DNA of 64,000 nucleotides from Cyanobacteria bacterium FACHB-502 (GCA_014695325.1 JACJNZ010000055.1:124001-188000); one strand, 5' to 3'. Counted from the first letter of the stretch, positions 8,648 to 17,658 are shown. Notes: generated by a model not told the origin, from the sequence alone. Program-made: numbers and translations.

Positions 8648-9001
8648 ATGGAACCGACTCCTATCCTTTCCCACAAGCTTGTCGATCGCTGTCATGTGAT
8701 CCTGCCTGACACGCCAAAACCGATCGGCGCAATCTACTACGATAGACAGTATTACGCTTATGTCAAATGTTTCCCGACCGTAGAAATTGCTCGCCGTAAA
8801 GCGGAACTCATGACCCAGCGCGGCAATACGGTGTTGCTCACTCGGATTCCCAAAGGGCTAGTGCTCTGGGTGCTAGAGCCGGATGCAAAGCCAGTTCCAA
8901 AGCCAGTTCCAAAGTCAGCGTCGAACCCAGTTCCAAAATTAGCTCCAAGGTCAGCTCCAAGGTCAGCTTCAAGGTCAGTGAGTCAAAGGTTCATTGTTTA
9001 A
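8648..9001 (+). CDS. Hypothetical protein with Pro/Lys/Ser-rich repeat tail
   Basis: 117 residues. Residues 1-75 form a compact region with HVILPDTPKPIGAIYYD and a strand-rich RGNTVLLTRIPKGLVLWVLE. Residues 76-112 are a degenerate four-residue repeat of the type (V/A)P(K/R)(P/S/L), encoded by 12-bp direct repeats at about 8886-8980, which probably expanded by slippage. I do not recognise the family. The start ATG has no strong Shine-Dalgarno. The gene precedes the DUF3146 gene by 109 bp on the same strand. Confidence 0.6.
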   Translation: MEPTPILSHKLVDRCHVILPDTPKPIGAIYYDRQYYAYVKCFPTVEIARRKAELMTQRGNTVLLTRIPKGLVLWVLEPDAKPVPKPVPKSASNPVPKLAPRSAPRSASRSVSQRFIV

Positions 9002-9110
9002 TTTCTGATTTGCAGGTAGATCTTTTGCCAAGTAGCCAGACCGGCTCAGTGGGTCTTAACCCAGTCAAAGCCCCTTTTGAACTAGTGTCTAATGCAGAGA
9101 GTGTGCGATC

Positions 9111-9374
9111 GTGAGTGCTAAGCGTTTGCCCCAAACTACCGCCTATGTAAGGATTACTCATCAGTCCTGGCAGCAGGGCAAGATCGAAGGTGAAGTGCGA
9201 GCCAGTGAGTATGAGTGGCATTTTCAGTGGCGGTTTAAGCAGGGCATTTTGTCGGTCGAGCCTTCTCTGGGACGGGCGTTAATTAAGGAGCCGCTGAGCC
9301 GATTTTTAGAAAGCTGTGACTACCAGCTTGAGCCGGGTGGGGACTATTCGTTTACAATCCGAGGTGAAATCTAG
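9111..9374 (+). CDS. DUF3146 family protein
   Basis: 87 residues starting with GTG. The pattern TTAYVRITHQSWQQGKIEGE, followed by a W-x-F-x-W-R-F run and the tail LEPGGDYSFTIRGE, matches my recollection of the cyanobacterial DUF3146 family of about 85 residues. It is predicted as a small all-beta cytosolic protein with no known role. It contains no membrane segment or signal peptide. It is the last gene before an almost 900-bp non-coding stretch. Confidence 0.65.
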   Translation: MSAKRLPQTTAYVRITHQSWQQGKIEGEVRASEYEWHFQWRFKQGILSVEPSLGRALIKEPLSRFLESCDYQLEPGGDYSFTIRGEI

Positions 9375-9720
9375 GTTTCGTCACGGCTGCTCTCAACGGT
9401 TCTTGAAAACGGAAGTGGGGTTTGGCTGTACTGCGATCGATTTGCCTACTCTCACCGATTGCCTGCTCTCCCTTACTGCGTGGTGAATCACTACCTTCTT
9501 ATTAAATCAATCAAAATAGGATGAAAAATTAAGCTGTAGATGTTGTTCTATCTATAGGGTTGAAGTCTGAGGGTTGAAATCTGTAGGGTTAAAATTGCTC
9601 GATCGGTTAAGCAAACGATCAATTAGATTTCCTTATTTTATTTTTAAGCAAAAGCGTCCTAGTCTCAAAGGCGATAAGCCTTCACAGACGAGCGAATCCA
9701 GGATAAAAAATTCGATTTCT

Positions 9721-9864
9721 GGCGTTGCTGAATCGGGATATGAACGGTGCAAATTTAGCTTCTGCATCGCCCCTAAATCCCCCAATGCTGGGGGACTTTG
9801 AATTCTGGTTCCCCCGAACTTTGGGGGGCTGGGGGGGCGTATCATAGGCTTATTCAGCAACGCC
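9721..9864. mobile_element. 144-bp MITE, copy 1
   Basis: A non-coding element bounded by perfect 13-bp terminal inverted repeats, GGCGTTGCTGAAT and ATTCAGCAACGCC. The interior holds C-run/G-run inverted repeats that would fold into a long hairpin. A second copy, also exactly 144 bp, lies in opposite orientation at 32475-32618 and appears over 90 percent identical by eye. The flanks CGATTTCT (left) and CGATTTCC (right) could be an 8-bp target duplication with one mismatch. The ends resemble those of IS5/IS903-type elements (IS903 begins GGCTTTGTTGAAT), so mobilisation in trans by such a transposase is a reasonable inference. Confidence 0.8.
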
Positions 9865-10241
9865 CGATTTCCCTTTATGCTGCAATCTAAAACGATCGAA
9901 CATTGATTCATCGCACTTTGACAAAAGCCGATAGCAAGAGTCGATGCTTCTGCAATTCAAGGGCAGTCCACTCACAAGTTAAGCCGGTTTAATGTAGTCT
10001 ATCCTCAGGTTAGCCGCAGGAGCCATCCATAAGAACTTGAAACAGGCGGCAGCTTCCAGAAATTTTTGTTCGCCTTAAGTTGTCTTCTCAAGATACGCCA
10101 GAAATTAGAGTAGTTTTTCACGATAAAAATACGACATTCTAATTTTAGCTTGCGCCCTAGAAAAATCGGGTTCTTTGTCAGAGTTTGCTGAAATTTATGA
10201 AGGAAAAACTCAGTTATATTGATGAACTTATTGCTTTTAGC

Positions 10242-10260
10242 ATATATCTCTTAGATATAT
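10242..10260. promoter_or_regulatory. Perfect palindrome upstream of the HTH-AAA gene
   Basis: ATATATCT and AGATATAT form a perfect 8-bp inverted repeat with a 3-bp centre, ending 21 bp before the start codon. It could be an operator for the HTH domain of the gene it precedes, or a short mRNA hairpin near the ribosome-binding site. The very AT-rich sequence means it may also be chance. Confidence 0.4.
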
Positions 10261-10281
10261 TCTCTTCGGGTAACTTTGCAG

Positions 10282-11622
10282 ATGGCGCAGCAGTTCCAAT
10301 CGTCCAGACGAAAACGAGGAGTGATTCTAAGCTCTAGAGGATGGCAGCGAGTACAAAGTGCTGAGCAAAAATCAGCAGAGCAGGACAACGGGAGCCGTGC
10401 CTATACGCTCGATCAGCTCAGCGAACGAACGGGCTTAAGCCCGAATACCATTACAAAAGTCCGACGACGCCGATTAGCAGTCGATCGACAAACGCTGGAG
10501 TTCTACTTTAGTGCAGTGGGTCTAGAACTCACGCCTGAAGACTACATCAGCCTTGATCCTGACACTGCAAATGTGTCCCGTTCTCAAACTCCTCTACAGG
10601 GGCAAGTTCCGCTTGACTCGCCCTACTACATTGAGCGCCAGCCAGACGAGCAGATTGCTTACGAAGAGGTCTTGCAGCCCGGTGCGCTGATTCGGATCAA
10701 GGCTCCCCAGCAATCTGGGAAAACATCTTTGATGACCCGAATTCTTGCTTCTGCACGGGACAAAGGAATGCGAGAAGCTGTTGTCAGCTTGCAGCTTGCA
10801 GATTCTAGTGTTCTCACCGATTTCAATCGCTTTCTTCGCTGGTTTTGCGCCGTTGTCACCCACAGCTTGCACCTGCCGAACCGGGTCGATGAGTATTGGA
10901 ATGAGGTTTATGGCAGCAGCTATAACTGCACCAACTATTTTGAGCGGTACTTGCTGACTGAAATTGACAATCCAATCGTTCTAGCGTTGGATGAAGGCGA
11001 TATTCTGTTCAAGCATCCCATTCTGGCGAATGATTTTATGGCAATGGTGCGTGCCTGGAATGAAAAATCACGCTATGGCAATGATGGCAGCGAACTGTGG
11101 CAGCAGCTACGCCTTGTCGTTATCCACTCTGCTGAATCGCTGGTTGGTTTACCGTTTAATCTAAACCATTCTCCCTTCAACATAGGGCTGTCGATCGAAC
11201 TAAAGAACTTTAATCAGGAACAAGTTCAGGAACTCATCCAGCGTTACGGCATTAATAATCATCAGCGAATTGCACCAGATTTGATGAGCTTTTTAGGCGG
11301 TATTCCCTATCTCATTCAGCTGACGCTTCACCACATTAGCAATCGTGAGGTTTCATTCTCTCAGATTAAGGAAGAAGCAATTTCGACAAACAGCATCTTT
11401 AGTTCTCATCTTCGTAACCTATTCGCAAAACTACAGCAATCCTATCCGCAGCTTATTCCACTGTTACAGCAAGTAGTCAATGCATCAGAGCCGATCGTTC
11501 TAGATCCGATCGATGCTTTTAACTTGCAGTGTGTTGGACTCATTCGCTCAATAAATTTACACGTCGAGCCAAGCTGTATGCTGTATCAGCAGTATTTCTC
11601 CCAGGTGCTACGGCGTTTCTAG
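10282..11622 (+). CDS. HTH-AAA_35 (AAA-like) ATPase
   Basis: 446 residues from ATG 10282 (an in-frame TTG lies 6 bp upstream). Residues 10-90 match the N-terminal helix-turn-helix region seen in cyanobacterial NB-ARC/WD40 and AAA-like proteins (YTLDQLSERTGLSPNTITKV at about 41-60). Residues 110-390 form an AAA_35-type P-loop domain: Walker A APQQSGKTS at 141-149 and Walker B IVLALDEGD at 232-240. There are no WD40 repeats or effector domain downstream; the C-terminal region to residue 446 is winged-helix-like at best. Such STAND-like proteins are thought of as signalling or defence-type switches, but no partner gene is adjacent. The function is unknown. Confidence 0.75.
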   Translation: MAQQFQSSRRKRGVILSSRGWQRVQSAEQKSAEQDNGSRAYTLDQLSERTGLSPNTITKVRRRRLAVDRQTLEFYFSAVGLELTPEDYISLDPDTANVSRSQTPLQGQVPLDSPYYIERQPDEQIAYEEVLQPGALIRIKAPQQSGKTSLMTRILASARDKGMREAVVSLQLADSSVLTDFNRFLRWFCAVVTHSLHLPNRVDEYWNEVYGSSYNCTNYFERYLLTEIDNPIVLALDEGDILFKHPILANDFMAMVRAWNEKSRYGNDGSELWQQLRLVVIHSAESLVGLPFNLNHSPFNIGLSIELKNFNQEQVQELIQRYGINNHQRIAPDLMSFLGGIPYLIQLTLHHISNREVSFSQIKEEAISTNSIFSSHLRNLFAKLQQSYPQLIPLLQQVVNASEPIVLDPIDAFNLQCVGLIRSINLHVEPSCMLYQQYFSQVLRRF

Positions 11623-11821
11623 TCCGCACTTAAGCTACACTACTTTTTGATTTTTTTAATCATCAGGTCGCATCTTTATAATTATCAGACTGCATCAATC
11701 ATATCTCCGTAGCCATCTTCTTAAAACAGTTCTGCTTGCCTGAATTTATAACAATTAAGCTTATGTCAATCAAATTATCAACTAGATCTACAGCAATTCA
11801 ATCTACAGCAAATTTACAATC

Positions 11822-11843
11822 AAAAAGGGTGAGCCGTTCACCC
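11822..11843 (-). terminator. Rho-independent terminator
   Basis: On the minus strand GGGTGA and TCACCC form a 6-bp stem with a 5-base loop, followed by five T. It lies about 150 bp downstream of the membrane-protein gene that ends at 11992, whose transcription it probably stops. The rest of the 11623-11991 gap shows nothing else. Confidence 0.6.
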
Positions 11844-11991
11844 ACCCCAATAATCGGTTGATGTTTCTGTAGTTTTCGCTGCAGGTTTGTAATCGATCGA
11901 CGATCGGCTAATTGACCAGCATATTCATCATTTCGTTCGCTATAGATCCACCAACCCATCCATTAATGCTTACGAAAAGCATGAGGAAGAA

Positions 11992-12627
11992 TTAAACATC
12001 CGTGCGGGCAACGACGGTGCGGGGGCTACGAGTGCCAATCGACGAACCAATCAAAGCCGAAATCAGACCGAGTAGCGAACCCAGTACAAATGACCAGCCA
12101 ACCTTTGCGGCATTTCCTGCAATATCGCGAGCTTCCTGCGGATTAACGTTCGGAGCCTGATCCGGCAGATTTGTCGCTGCTCCAGGAACTTGCTGAAGCA
12201 CGTCACCTGCATTAGAAGCCACTACACCAAACGCACCAGATACACCGCTGGACAATAGCCAAGCGCTAGCGGCCAAAGTGGTCGCCCACAGAATTGCACC
12301 ATTCAGTAAAGCAGTGCTGCGATTCATTGGACCACAAGAACGAGCCGTTACCCAGCCGCCCAAAAACAGGGAAATCAGTAGGCTGATAATTGACCAGATG
12401 CCAACTGCCGTCCCAACATCACCCGCAGCCGCACCGGGAGCACCCGCACCAGCCAGCGAAGACAGGCCGATCGCTGCACCCAAAGCACTTAGAACAAGCT
12501 GGGAGGCGATTGCAGTCATGAGTCCAGCCAGAATCGGACCCCAACGAACACGATCATGATAGTCTGCGGCAGCGACTACAGCAGGGCGATCCATTACTCT
12601 ACTCACGGGGTCATTGTTGTATGCCAT
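11992..12627 (-). CDS. Small integral membrane protein, hypothetical
   Basis: 211 residues with four predicted membrane segments: about 31-55, 75-98, 105-130 and 175-197. They are rich in G, A and S, and the third and fourth are joined by an extracytoplasmic or cytoplasmic loop containing an N/P-rich stretch (NLPDQAPNVNPQEARD). I recognise a general likeness to the uncharacterised YrzE/TIGR04086-type membrane proteins but cannot assign a function. The start is preceded by AGGAGA in a good Shine-Dalgarno position. It faces the PRC-barrel genes across a 459-bp gap, which would fit a shared stress context, although this is speculative. Confidence 0.7.
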   Translation of the reverse strand: MAYNNDPVSRVMDRPAVVAAADYHDRVRWGPILAGLMTAIASQLVLSALGAAIGLSSLAGAGAPGAAAGDVGTAVGIWSIISLLISLFLGGWVTARSCGPMNRSTALLNGAILWATTLAASAWLLSSGVSGAFGVVASNAGDVLQQVPGAATNLPDQAPNVNPQEARDIAGNAAKVGWSFVLGSLLGLISALIGSSIGTRSPRTVVARTDV

Positions 12628-13086
12628 ACGTTATTTTCTCCTGATAAGCACGAGTATCGAAACTAAATATCAAACAGTGCCGTTTTTTCAAGCGTTATTC
12701 ACGTCCGCAAGTAGACCTATGCATTTGCATACATTAGAAGCCATGAAAGAAGCTACAAACGCAGGAGCACTTCAAACCTTGAAACCGACACGAATGATTA
12801 GCAATAACTTAAAAATAGGCAGTAAAGATAGATGTTACACCTATCTTGAGAGGTAAGTTTTTCTTGGTAGATTAATTGATATTTCCTCATTAGATAATAA
12901 TCTTAGCATTTGAAGTAATGGTCTTAAAACGCTCTTAACCAGGCGATCGAGTAAAGGTAAAACTTAAGTAAATTACAGAACTGACTAAAGACGAGGGTGA
13001 ACTAAGCCGGTAGGAGGAGGGTGTTTCCTTCTCCAATGTTTAGTGTTTACATATAGCTTTGTTTGAAAAATTGAGGAAAAACTGAT
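12628..13086. other. Divergent intergenic region between membrane protein and PRC-barrel genes
   Basis: No gene is supported; a short plus-strand frame at 12614-12856 lacks a ribosome-binding site and overlaps the divergent gene. The region must contain both divergent promoters. Apart from the hairpin at 13013-13034 no clear element was found. Confidence 0.5.
13013..13034 (+). promoter_or_regulatory. Hairpin in the 5' leader of the first PRC-barrel gene
   Basis: GGAGGAGG and CCTTCTCC form an 8-bp stem (one G-T pair) with loop GTGTTT, about 52 bp upstream of the start codon. It has no U tract, so it is not a terminator. It could stabilise the mRNA or control access to translation. A role is inferred only from position. 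Confidence 0.35.
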
Positions 13087-14142
13087 ATGGCTCTCTACAA
13101 GATTAAAGACTTTTATCCCGACTACCGCGAACACTTTGGCGACCACGATGTGATGGGATACGATCTGTATTCCGGCACGGATAAAGTGGGTTCTGTGGAT
13201 AACCTGCTGGTTGATGATGAAGGACGCTTTCGTTACCTGATCATTAACACGGGTGCATGGATTTTTGGTAAGAAGGTGTTGCTGCCGATCGGTCGTGCTC
13301 GTATTGACTACAACGATCGTCATGTCTATGTAGATGGACTGACCCGTGAACAGGTTGAAAATCTGCCTGAGTACGACGGTTCTGTGCCTGCTGACTTCGA
13401 TTACGAAGAGCGTGTTCGTGGCGTGTATCGTTCGCCCTCCAGTGGCACATCCATGGGGACTGGAGCGATGGCTGCTGGTGCAATGGGTTCGACTGCTGCT
13501 GCAAGCACCAATCCGATCAACACCGCAACGCCGCTGGACACTCCGACCGCACTCACCGATGTTTCCGCAACCAGCGACGTGAGCCGTCGTGATGTTGTCG
13601 CCGATCGCGATGTAAGCTCCAGCAAGAATCCGATCGAGCGTGCCGGCGATGCAATTGGCAACACTGTTGATCGGGTTACCAACCGCGACAGCTATCGCTA
13701 CGACGAGCACGATCGCGACCTATATGCCTTGAACGATCAGCATCACCAAACCCTGCGCCTCTATGAAGAGCGGCTGATTGCGAACAAGCAGCGTCAGAGA
13801 ACGGGCGAAGTGATCGTGGGCAAGCACGTTGAAACCGAGCAGACTCAAGTTAATGTGCCGATCGAGAGAGAGCGTGTTGTTATTGAGCGCACCACTCCAG
13901 TAGACCGGGTTGTTTCTGGCACAGACGTTAATGCCTTTAACGAAGGCGATGTCGTTCGGATGGAAGTGTACGAAGAAGTACCCGATATCCGTAAGGAAAC
14001 GGTTCTGCGTGAAGAAGTGACCGTTCGCAAAGAAGTCGATCGCGATACCGTGACAGCAGATGAAACGATCCGCCGTGAACGTCTAGACATCGACAAAGAC
14101 GGCAACCCGAACATCAATAACACAGATCTGCCGAACGTGTAA
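13087..14142 (+). CDS. PRC-barrel plus DUF2382 stress protein (AvaK-like)
   Basis: 351 residues. Residues 1-100 form a PRC-barrel (GYDLYSGTDKVGSVDNLLVD, then FGKKVLLPIGRARID). A low-complexity A/T/S linker covers about 100-210. Residues 215-330 form the DUF2382 (YsnF/AvaK) domain, with LRLYEERLIANKQRQRTGEV and alternating charged strands (VNVPIERERVVIERTTPV). Proteins of this kind are induced by desiccation, salt or cold in several cyanobacteria, and AvaK was seen in akinetes of Anabaena. The start has a good GAGGA ribosome-binding site. The next gene is a shorter-linker paralogue 138 bp downstream on the same strand. Confidence 0.85.
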   Translation: MALYKIKDFYPDYREHFGDHDVMGYDLYSGTDKVGSVDNLLVDDEGRFRYLIINTGAWIFGKKVLLPIGRARIDYNDRHVYVDGLTREQVENLPEYDGSVPADFDYEERVRGVYRSPSSGTSMGTGAMAAGAMGSTAAASTNPINTATPLDTPTALTDVSATSDVSRRDVVADRDVSSSKNPIERAGDAIGNTVDRVTNRDSYRYDEHDRDLYALNDQHHQTLRLYEERLIANKQRQRTGEVIVGKHVETEQTQVNVPIERERVVIERTTPVDRVVSGTDVNAFNEGDVVRMEVYEEVPDIRKETVLREEVTVRKEVDRDTVTADETIRRERLDIDKDGNPNINNTDLPNV

Positions 14143-14280
14143 TTAGCGCATTCTGCTGAACAACTAATGATTAGCAGATGATTAATGGAGTGATGCGATC
14201 GATGAAGAATCAGTGAAAGCTGAGGAACCTCGATTGCTCACTCTTGTTCCATTCATAGCGGAATTACATAGGTGAAAATT

Positions 14281-15417
14281 ATGACAAACTTTTTCAGACT
14301 CAAATCCTCTGATCCAGACTTCCACCGCTTATTTGACAGAAGCAATATTGATCACTTTAAGGTTTACACCAGCGATCGATCGTTGATTGGTCAGGTTGCT
14401 GATACCTGGGTTGACGAAGCAGGACGATATTACTTACTGATCGATCGCAATCTTGAGCCGAATGCTCCCAATCGGAATGAGCAAGTTTTAGTGCCGCTTA
14501 ATCGATTCCAGATTGATTCTCATGCTCATCAGATTCACACTGAAATTAGCGCAGCACAAATCTCTGGCTTACCGATCGTCACTTCCGAAGGAATCGTCCG
14601 GGGTGCGGGTCAAACGGTTGCTAATCAGGCGATCGGCACTTCTACGGTAGAAACTTCGGCCGCAAGTGCGGCAGTTCGTCCTACGTCTGTATCTGATGCT
14701 GCCACAATGCGCACCTTTGCTCCGCTTGAGGCTTCCTCGCCGCTTGAAGGGGCTGCTCCGCTTGACATTCCCTCTCCAAGTAAAGACGTGCAGCGTGTCG
14801 TCATGCCGAACGTGGCAATGGCAAATCCAACGGTTTCTGCACCTGCTCCCACCGCGCAACCGATTCAACAAGCTGTTGAACAACCAACGATTGCCCCTGC
14901 ACCTGTGGCTGAAGTGCTTGCTAGCCCGGTACAGCCTACGCCGGCTAAAACGTCTGTCCGCATTGCTCAGGAAGAGAAGATTCAGCTGCTGGAGGAACGG
15001 CTCGTCGTCAATGCTCGTAAGCAGAAAATTGGCGATGTGATCATGCGAAAGGAAATCGTCACCGAGATGATTCAGGTTCCAGTTCGGCGCGAAAAACTCA
15101 TTGTTGAGCAAATTAGCCCAGAGCATCGAAAACTGGTAGAAGTTGATTTGAATCAGGGCGATCGCTCGACGATTGAACTCATTGAATCACTCAATGCCAA
15201 CTCAAATCTCACAAGCTCTCAAGTCGGTCAGCCCATCGGTCACGGCACAAACGGACAGGGTTCGCTGATGTCGATTCAGGCGGCTAGCCAACTGCTGGCA
15301 GAATTGGCAAATCGTCCAGAATATCAGGGAGCAAACGTCAGAATTGAATTTGCTGACCCTGGACTCCAGGCAGATTATCAGCTCCGATCGCGGCAGTTTC
15401 CAACGAATTCTTACTAA
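14281..15417 (+). CDS. PRC-barrel plus DUF2382 protein, paralogue
   Basis: 378 residues from ATG 14281, with AGGTG placed 5 bases upstream as ribosome-binding site; a GTG nine bases earlier is possible. It has the same architecture as its upstream neighbour: PRC-barrel in residues 5-100 (FKVYTSDRSLIGQVADTWVD), an A/P/T-rich linker to about 225, then DUF2382 around IQLLEERLVVNARKQKIGDV. A C-terminal extension of about 70 residues is absent from the first copy. The pair probably arose by tandem duplication followed by strong divergence. A stress-protection or membrane-surface role is inferred from the family. Confidence 0.8.
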   Translation: MTNFFRLKSSDPDFHRLFDRSNIDHFKVYTSDRSLIGQVADTWVDEAGRYYLLIDRNLEPNAPNRNEQVLVPLNRFQIDSHAHQIHTEISAAQISGLPIVTSEGIVRGAGQTVANQAIGTSTVETSAASAAVRPTSVSDAATMRTFAPLEASSPLEGAAPLDIPSPSKDVQRVVMPNVAMANPTVSAPAPTAQPIQQAVEQPTIAPAPVAEVLASPVQPTPAKTSVRIAQEEKIQLLEERLVVNARKQKIGDVIMRKEIVTEMIQVPVRREKLIVEQISPEHRKLVEVDLNQGDRSTIELIESLNANSNLTSSQVGQPIGHGTNGQGSLMSIQAASQLLAELANRPEYQGANVRIEFADPGLQADYQLRSRQFPTNSY

Positions 15418-15460
15418 GCAAATGAATTAGGTCTATCCGGTCTGGATAGAACTGTAATGC

Positions 15461-15821
15461 GTGGGCTGCTATGCAAAAGCTGAAAATGAAGAAGTGGTTG
15501 GCTATTTGTTTATCATGCCAGCCCTTCTTGTTTTGGGGACATTTTTTGTACTGCTGATTCTTTACTCTATTTTTCTATCGTTTCAGAAGGTTCAACTTCT
15601 GGGCAATACTCAATATCAGTTTGTTGGTTTGAGAACCTTGACGATTGCTGGAAGACGATCGCGTTTGGATCGCGCTAAAAAGCACGGTTCAATCGGTAGC
15701 GATTGTGGTTCCAGAACAGGCTATTCTGACATTGACGCTTGCGGTTACTCTAAACGCAGGAATTCGAGGAAAAGCGGTTGATTGGCTGAATTCTGATCAG
15801 GGCATGATTGCTGCTGTTTAA
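15461..15821 (+). pseudogene. Decayed sugar ABC transporter permease (MalF/UgpA-type)
   Basis: The first frame gives GYLFIMPALLVLGTFFVLL and YSIFLSFQKVQLLG, the first membrane segment of MalF/UgpA-type permeases. Near 15640-15650 the homology shifts to another frame, which reads DDRVWIALKSTVQSVAIVVP and then LTLAVTLNAGIRGKA, the normal continuation of the family. It then stops at 15821, far short of the usual 290-300 residues and without the EAA loop. A frameshift and a large C-terminal deletion therefore make this a remnant. No other transporter subunit is adjacent. The complete importer at 51.9-56.3 kb is of the same family. Confidence 0.7.
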
Positions 15822-16188
15822 CCCGGCTTGATTCCCCATTTACTCAACCGCCCTGTAACATTTTCCTGAGCATCCGCTGAAGGAGAGATTTTTTGACAGC
15901 TTACGATTGTGAATAACGTCACAGCAGTTAATAGAAATCGTTGAATCCCTCTGCGGAACATTGCAACTTCTTTCAGAGGGAGGGTGTGTCTTAACAACCC
16001 TCAATTTATCTTTGTAGAAACGATTACCTGTGCAGGTATGTTGAGAATGCAGCAGATTGTATCGCTCGATTCCTCACAGGTTAAGCAGTGTCGAGTCAGT
16101 GTTTCATCGCTTCTATTTACTGAGGTTAGCAGTGGATTCTTTGTCTATCGATACCGTTTCTTCAGAAAATTTTGAGCAGGCTGCCACA
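15822..16188. other. Non-coding region before the MFS gene
   Basis: No supported gene. Upstream in-frame extension of the MFS gene to 16057 is open but lacks a ribosome-binding site. The region may include more decayed sequence from the permease remnant, though I cannot recognise any. Confidence 0.4.
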
Positions 16189-17658
16189 ATGAGCCAGCTT
16201 CCAACGGTTACCCCTTTAGGGAACTGCGAAGCAACTGAAGTTATCCCATCGAATGAACAACTTTCCCCGAAAACCTCAAAGAACGTTATCCGTAGAAGTC
16301 TGAGAGCCTCGACGCTCGATGGCGTGTTTGCGACTGTTTTTTCTAATACAACGGGCGGAGTTCTTCTAAGCAATTTCATTCTCAATTTAGGAGCAACTTC
16401 AACCCAGATTGGCTTGCTCGCATCCATTCCGATGCTGGCAAATTTGTTGCAGCCGATCGGAGCTTATTTCTCTGAAAAAACAACGAGTCGCCACCTTTAT
16501 TGCCTCTGGATCTACGGCATTTCTCGCTTGCTGTGGGTCGTGTTGGTAATTGGCATTTTTCTCACAAGCTGGTATCACTTTGATGCACAAGCCCTCATTT
16601 TTTGGACGCTGGGAATCTCGCTGGCAACTCATCTTTTGGGCGCATTGGGCAGTGCATCTTGGCTAAGCTGGATGGCAGTGCTGGTTCCCCGTCGCTTAAG
16701 AGGACGCTATTTTGGCTTTCGTAATAGTGCTGCAAACCTGACCAATCTGATTAGCATTCCGCTACTGGGTTTGATTATCTCTCTCTGGTTCAGAGGCACG
16801 CTCGAAGGATTTGCCATTGTTTTGGTGCTAGGAATTGTTTTTGGCATTGTGAGTCTGGCATTTCAGTTTCTGATTGTGGATGTCAATCCTCAAATGCAAC
16901 ATTTAATCTCAAAAGATAGAACTCAAGATATACAAAACCGGAAAGAAAATCAGGGGGATCAAAATCAGAAAGAGAATCAGGAGGAACGATCGCAATTTTC
17001 CCTAAAGCAATCTTTTCTTGACATCTTGAAGGACACGAACTTTCTGATGTTTCTGCTGTATTTCAATCTGTGGATGTTTTCGGTTAATTTATGTGCGCCT
17101 TTTTTTAACTTATATTTGCTAGATAATTTGAAGCTTGATATTAGTCAGGTCACGCTTTACAACAGTCTCACTGCGGCAGCTAACCTGCTGATGCTGCTCT
17201 TTTGGGGGAAGGTCGCCGATCGCATTGGCAATCGTCCGATTTTGATTGGCGTTGGCATTCTGGTTGCCGTCACGCCGCCGCTCTGGCTGTTTACAGGAGC
17301 GAATGAACTCTCGGTCTGGCTCTGGCTGCCACTGCTGCATATTTTAGGGGGGGCAACCTGGGCGGCGATCGATCTTTGCACCAATAACTTGCAAATTGGA
17401 GTCGCGCCGGTGCAGAACCAATCTGCTTACTTTGGAATTGTGGCCGCAGTAGCAGGGGTGAGCGGAGCACTGGGAACGCTAGCGGGCGGATATTTAGCGC
17501 AGGTAGATGGATGCGGCTTGTTTGGTATTTTTGCCCTGTCTGGGGTTCTGCGTCTGGTTGCCCTTTTACCGCTGGTGTTTGTTCATGAGCAGCGCAGTCA
17601 GCCGTTACATCAAGTAATGCAGCTTATTTTTCCCACAGCAGAGGAATCTTCGGTTTGA
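16189..17658 (+). CDS. Major facilitator superfamily transporter
   Basis: 489 residues from ATG 16189, preceded by GAGCAGG. Twelve hydrophobic segments can be counted. The cytoplasmic loop between segments 2 and 3 is atypical, but RRLRGRYFGFRNSAANL after segment 4 and WGKVADRIGNRP in the second half are MFS signatures. A central hydrophilic loop rich in Q, N and E (about residues 240-275) separates the two six-helix halves. Substrate unknown. The gene stands alone between a pseudogene and a small helical protein. Confidence 0.75.
   Translation: MSQLPTVTPLGNCEATEVIPSNEQLSPKTSKNVIRRSLRASTLDGVFATVFSNTTGGVLLSNFILNLGATSTQIGLLASIPMLANLLQPIGAYFSEKTTSRHLYCLWIYGISRLLWVVLVIGIFLTSWYHFDAQALIFWTLGISLATHLLGALGSASWLSWMAVLVPRRLRGRYFGFRNSAANLTNLISIPLLGLIISLWFRGTLEGFAIVLVLGIVFGIVSLAFQFLIVDVNPQMQHLISKDRTQDIQNRKENQGDQNQKENQEERSQFSLKQSFLDILKDTNFLMFLLYFNLWMFSVNLCAPFFNLYLLDNLKLDISQVTLYNSLTAAANLLMLLFWGKVADRIGNRPILIGVGILVAVTPPLWLFTGANELSVWLWLPLLHILGGATWAAIDLCTNNLQIGVAPVQNQSAYFGIVAAVAGVSGALGTLAGGYLAQVDGCGLFGIFALSGVLRLVALLPLVFVHEQRSQPLHQVMQLIFPTAEESSV

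Larger units (their letters stand above)
9375..10281. other. Non-coding stretch with MITE and operator-like palindrome
   Basis: No convincing gene is present. The two short open frames in it are translations of the MITE and its flank. The stretch holds the 144-bp MITE (9721-9864) and the palindrome at 10242-10260. The remaining sequence is AT-richer than the surrounding genes and I see no further structure. Confidence 0.6.

Noticed and set aside
9574-9911. Short frames on both strands around 9.6-9.9 kb
   Set aside because: They translate the MITE and its flanks; the element has terminal inverted repeats and no coding signature.
12985-13710. 241-codon minus-strand frame
   Set aside because: Antisense of the PRC-barrel gene, which has clear domains and a good ribosome-binding site.
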